A stretch of DNA of 38,301 nt. It comes from Flavobacteriales bacterium. Lineage in GTDB: Bacteria > Bacteroidota > Bacteroidia > UBA10329. Where the stretch lies: positions 1-38,301 of the forward strand of contig JAGYJL010000019.1 of NCBI GenBank assembly GCA_018402015.1, written 5' to 3'. This document shows positions 36,081 to 38,301 of the stretch, one piece after another (positions within the stretch are counted from its first letter, which is position 1; the number at the start of each line of letters is the position of its first letter). Both the position numbers and the translations under genes were made by a program. A model generated the notes under the pieces. That model was not told the DNA's origin. It was given only the letters and a program-made list of their open reading frames with translations, and ran no database searches.

Positions 36081-36575
36081 ATGCAATCTGAACTAACTCA
36101 ATATGTGCTGCTGACTGGTTCCGACCTAGGAAATCGAGCTTTGAATCTTTCAAGAGCTTCTGAGCTCATTTCAGAGCATGTAGGCAGAGTTGTTGAGTCA
36201 TCGTCCGTTATTGAATCGGAACCATGGGGATTCGAATCTGATACGAAGTTCCTCAATCAAGCATTGTTGATCGAATCTGAATTAAATGCCGAAACCGTAT
36301 TACAAAAGATTCTGAAAATTGAAGCGGATTTGGGACGTGTAAGACAGGAAACGAATTGGGCATCTCGGATTATTGACATAGACATTCTGTGTGCTGATCA
36401 ACTAATTCATCATTCCGAAACACTGAAGGTTCCCCACGAACACCTTCATGAACGTGAGTTTGCGTTACGCCCACTGTGCGAACTTGTACCAGAATGGAAA
36501 CATCCGCTGGTATTAAAGAGCTATGTGGAGATCCTTTCTGAATTGGTCAATCAGACCAGCGTACCTCAAGTCTGA
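36081..36575 (+). CDS. folK: 2-amino-4-hydroxy-6-hydroxymethyldihydropteridine diphosphokinase
   Basis: 164 residues from ATG 36081. An in-frame TTG at 36072 lies in the promoter box and is not used. It transfers pyrophosphate from ATP to the pterin in folate synthesis. Family features: YVLLTGSDLGNR near the start (pterin-binding loop), SEPWGF and FLNQALLIES, the substrate-binding SRIIDIDIL (95-103), which corresponds to the usual R-x-LDLDIL with Asp99 and Asp101, and PHEHLHEREFALRPLCEL ending with HP. The length fits. The TGA stop overlaps the ATG of the next gene (TGATG), indicating coupling. Divergent from sppA; from memory an sppA-folK-deoxynucleoside kinase arrangement recurs in Bacteroidota. 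Confidence 0.92.
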   Translation: MQSELTQYVLLTGSDLGNRALNLSRASELISEHVGRVVESSSVIESEPWGFESDTKFLNQALLIESELNAETVLQKILKIEADLGRVRQETNWASRIIDIDILCADQLIHHSETLKVPHEHLHEREFALRPLCELVPEWKHPLVLKSYVEILSELVNQTSVPQV

Positions 36576-37222
36576 TGGACCGTCTTGCACAATATGAATA
36601 CGTGGTAATTGAGGGGAACATCGGTTCAGGGAAAACCACGCTTACTAAATTATTGGCGGAAAGATGGAATTCCAGAATCATGCTTGAGGAATTCAAAGAC
36701 AATCCATTTCTTCCGAAGTTCTACGAAAATCCGAAACAACACGGTTTCGCGCTCGAACTCAGTTTTTTAGCCGAGCGCTATCACCAAAAGCGAGATGAAC
36801 TTAACCGGACCGACTTATTCAAACCAGGTATTGTCTGCGATTACTCCTTTGCAAAATCGTTGGTATTTGCGCGCATCAACCTAGATCCTGACGAGTTTGA
36901 ATTGTATCAGAACTTATTCAGCATAATCCACGGAAGGCTTGCTAAGCCTGATCTTTTACTGTTCCTTTATTGTAGTCCAGAGAAATCGCTAAGGCAAATA
37001 AAAAAGAGAGGGAGAAGCTATGAACAAGAAATAAGTTTGGAGTATCTATCACAGATCAACCAAGGTTACCTCGACTTTTTCAAACAGCAAAGCGGAACAA
37101 GAATAGTTCTGCTGAATACAGATGAGTTAGATTTTGTGGAATCGGATGAAGATCTACAGACAATTTTTCACGTTCTTGAAACGAATCACGAGTGTGGAAT
37201 GAAAATAGTTGAAACCCGTTAA
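36575..37222 (+). CDS. Deoxynucleoside kinase (dNK family; deoxyadenosine/deoxyguanosine kinase-like)
   Basis: 215 residues. It phosphorylates deoxynucleosides in nucleotide salvage. P-loop EGNIGSGKTT (13-22). LEEFKDNPFLPKFYE matches the dNK substrate loop E-x-NP-x-L-x-FY. CDYSFAKSLVFARI is the DRS-like region. The LID motif is RQIKKRGRSYEQEI with the catalytic Arg residues. Length matches Bacteroidota and Firmicutes dNKs; substrate preference (dA/dG versus dC) cannot be told. Coupled to folK by a one-base overlap. Confidence 0.9.
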   Translation: MDRLAQYEYVVIEGNIGSGKTTLTKLLAERWNSRIMLEEFKDNPFLPKFYENPKQHGFALELSFLAERYHQKRDELNRTDLFKPGIVCDYSFAKSLVFARINLDPDEFELYQNLFSIIHGRLAKPDLLLFLYCSPEKSLRQIKKRGRSYEQEISLEYLSQINQGYLDFFKQQSGTRIVLLNTDELDFVESDEDLQTIFHVLETNHECGMKIVETR

Positions 37223-37264
37223 TTAACGCTACGTAGCATAGGCCTCAATCCGTTAATCAAATTC

Positions 37265-37294
37265 TTTGGTAATTGATAACATTGGTTAATTTTG
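37265..37294 (+). promoter_or_regulatory. Complete promoter: -33 TTTG, 18-base spacer, -7 TAATTTTG
   Basis: TTTG at 37265-37268 and TAATTTTG at 37287-37294 (perfect TAnnTTTG) at standard spacing. It predicts a leader of roughly 50 bases for the OmpA-like gene. The leader includes a small hairpin, CTACA/TGTAG with a GCCCG loop, near 37300-37314. Confidence 0.65.
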
Positions 37295-37353
37295 CAGCGC
37301 TACAGCCCGTGTAGAGCTGTTAACCATTTTAGACAGAAATAAAACCTTCAAAC

Positions 37354-38301
37354 ATGAAAAAGAGTTTACTCTTTGTTGCATTATCATTTCTTATTTCCTT
37401 TTCTTCATTCGCACAGAGTGAAACAAGCACAAAAAGAAAGTTCAACTACTTCGCTATTGGTTTGCATGGTGGCTGGACTCAATTTTACGGTGACGTCCGT
37501 CAGTATGATTTCGGCTTTTCACAAAACAAAGAAGATATAGCCAATGGTGCTGGGGGACTATTTATCGATTACCAGTTAAACTCAGTGATTGGGTTTAGAG
37601 CAAACGTGATGGTTGGTACGCTGGGCGGTTCGAAAAGAACGATTTTCGCAGCCGGTCAAACAACAGAATCAGAAGCGTCAACTCAAAATGTGAAATTCAA
37701 TTCGCTGTTCATTGATTACACCGTTAACACAACTGTGAATTTTGTGAACTTAATGTATTCTGACCGCACCAAAGACAGGTTATTCACTGCCTATGTGATC
37801 GGTGGTATTGGGTTTACATCTTACAGAGCGAATAAAACCAGATTGAAAGATACATCTACCCAATCTGCTGGTGATGTGGTTGGAAATTCAAGCAGTGTTG
37901 TAAGCACTAAAGAGACAAAGAAATTCACAACCGATCTAATCATTCCTGCTGGACTTGGAATCAAGTTCAGACTTTCTAAAAGATTTGATCTCGGATTGGA
38001 ATACACTCAAAGATTTGCACCCGCTTCAGATAAGCTTGATGCAACAATTGGAGGGAAGAAAGGAAGTGACGGTTATGGATATTTCGACTTATTCTTGGCT
38101 ATCAAACTTGGTAAGCAAACACATTCTAAAGAATGGGTAAACCCGTTCCAAGCATTGAATCAGAATATGGCTGATTTACAAGCTAACGTTGATGGTTTGG
38201 CGAAAGATGCAGATGGTGATGGTGTTTCTGACATATTCGATAAAGAAGAGAACACTCCTGCTGACATCGCAGTAGATGGTAGTGGCCGTGCTTTGGACAC
38301 A
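37354..38301 (+). CDS. OmpA-like outer-membrane protein, 3' truncated by window end
   Basis: 316 codons are visible and the frame runs open to the window end. The ATG at 37354 is followed by a signal peptide (KKSLLFVALSFLISFSSFAQ). Residues about 30-250 are predicted beta-barrel (YFAIGLHGGWTQFYGDVR, LFTAYVIGGIGFTSYR, RFDLGLEYTQRFAP, YGYFDLFLAIKLG). A linker, then a thrombospondin type-3-like Ca-binding repeat (DADGDGVSDIFDKEENTP, about 288-305) precedes what in the family is a C-terminal OmpA/peptidoglycan-binding domain; that part is outside the window, so its presence is inferred from VDGSGRALD, the usual junction. It likely anchors the outer membrane to peptidoglycan. It has its own complete promoter. 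Confidence 0.87.
   Translation, partial: MKKSLLFVALSFLISFSSFAQSETSTKRKFNYFAIGLHGGWTQFYGDVRQYDFGFSQNKEDIANGAGGLFIDYQLNSVIGFRANVMVGTLGGSKRTIFAAGQTTESEASTQNVKFNSLFIDYTVNTTVNFVNLMYSDRTKDRLFTAYVIGGIGFTSYRANKTRLKDTSTQSAGDVVGNSSSVVSTKETKKFTTDLIIPAGLGIKFRLSKRFDLGLEYTQRFAPASDKLDATIGGKKGSDGYGYFDLFLAIKLGKQTHSKEWVNPFQALNQNMADLQANVDGLAKDADGDGVSDIFDKEENTPADIAVDGSGRALDT

Overview
The window looks like chromosome from a member of the Bacteroidota, most likely a flavobacterium-like marine or aquatic lineage (inference). The evidence: six secreted proteins carry type IX secretion (T9SS) tails. Three have the gliding-motility-type C-terminal domain (type B) and three have the short type A sorting tail. Promoter boxes match the Bacteroidota -7 consensus TAnnTTTG, Shine-Dalgarno sequences are largely absent, and GyrB, FtsE and AMP nucleosidase are of the kind found in this phylum. 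I see no mobile element, prophage, CRISPR array, tRNA or rRNA.

Layout. 1-5.7 kb (+): the 3' part of a giant modular surface protein (cut by the window start), then a collagen-repeat secreted protein translationally coupled to a small secreted protein of unknown function, closed by a strong bidirectional terminator. 5.8-12.7 kb (-): gyrB, and upstream of it a coupled pair of a very long TPR protein and an outer-membrane beta-barrel. 12.8-17.2 kb (+): an FtsE-type ATPase, then two tandem paralogous secreted proteins with a protease-associated (PA) domain but no protease, each with a type A tail and terminator. 17.2-22.5 kb (-): TonB-dependent receptor, O-methyltransferase and two glycosyltransferases, tightly packed in one direction. 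22.8-29.8 kb (+): two giant adhesin-like proteins, one with a choice-of-anchor L domain and one with an L-type lectin domain, both with many PKD modules and type B tails. 29.8-32.0 kb (-): holA and AMP nucleosidase (coupled), and a cold-shock protein. 32.0-34.1 kb (+): a stand-alone HsdR-N-type nuclease and a subtilisin-like secreted protein whose catalytic Asp appears to be Glu. 34.2-36.0 kb (-): sppA. 36.1-37.2 kb (+): folK and a deoxynucleoside kinase (coupled). 37.35 kb to the end: an OmpA-like outer-membrane protein cut by the window end.

How it fits together. Housekeeping genes (gyrB, ftsE, holA, amn, csp, folK, dNK, sppA) are interleaved with cell-surface genes. The surface genes share one theme: Sec signal peptide, ligand-binding or spacer modules, and a T9SS tail. 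No T9SS machinery gene and no PorP/SprF-like partner is visible. The items most worth a second look are the apparent D-to-E change in the S8 protein, the TPR/beta-barrel pair, the stand-alone nuclease beside holA/amn/csp, the tandem PA-domain proteins, the collagen-like cassette, and several promoters whose -7 box nearly abuts the start codon, which predicts leaderless mRNAs. All domain names come from reading motifs by eye; no search was run.
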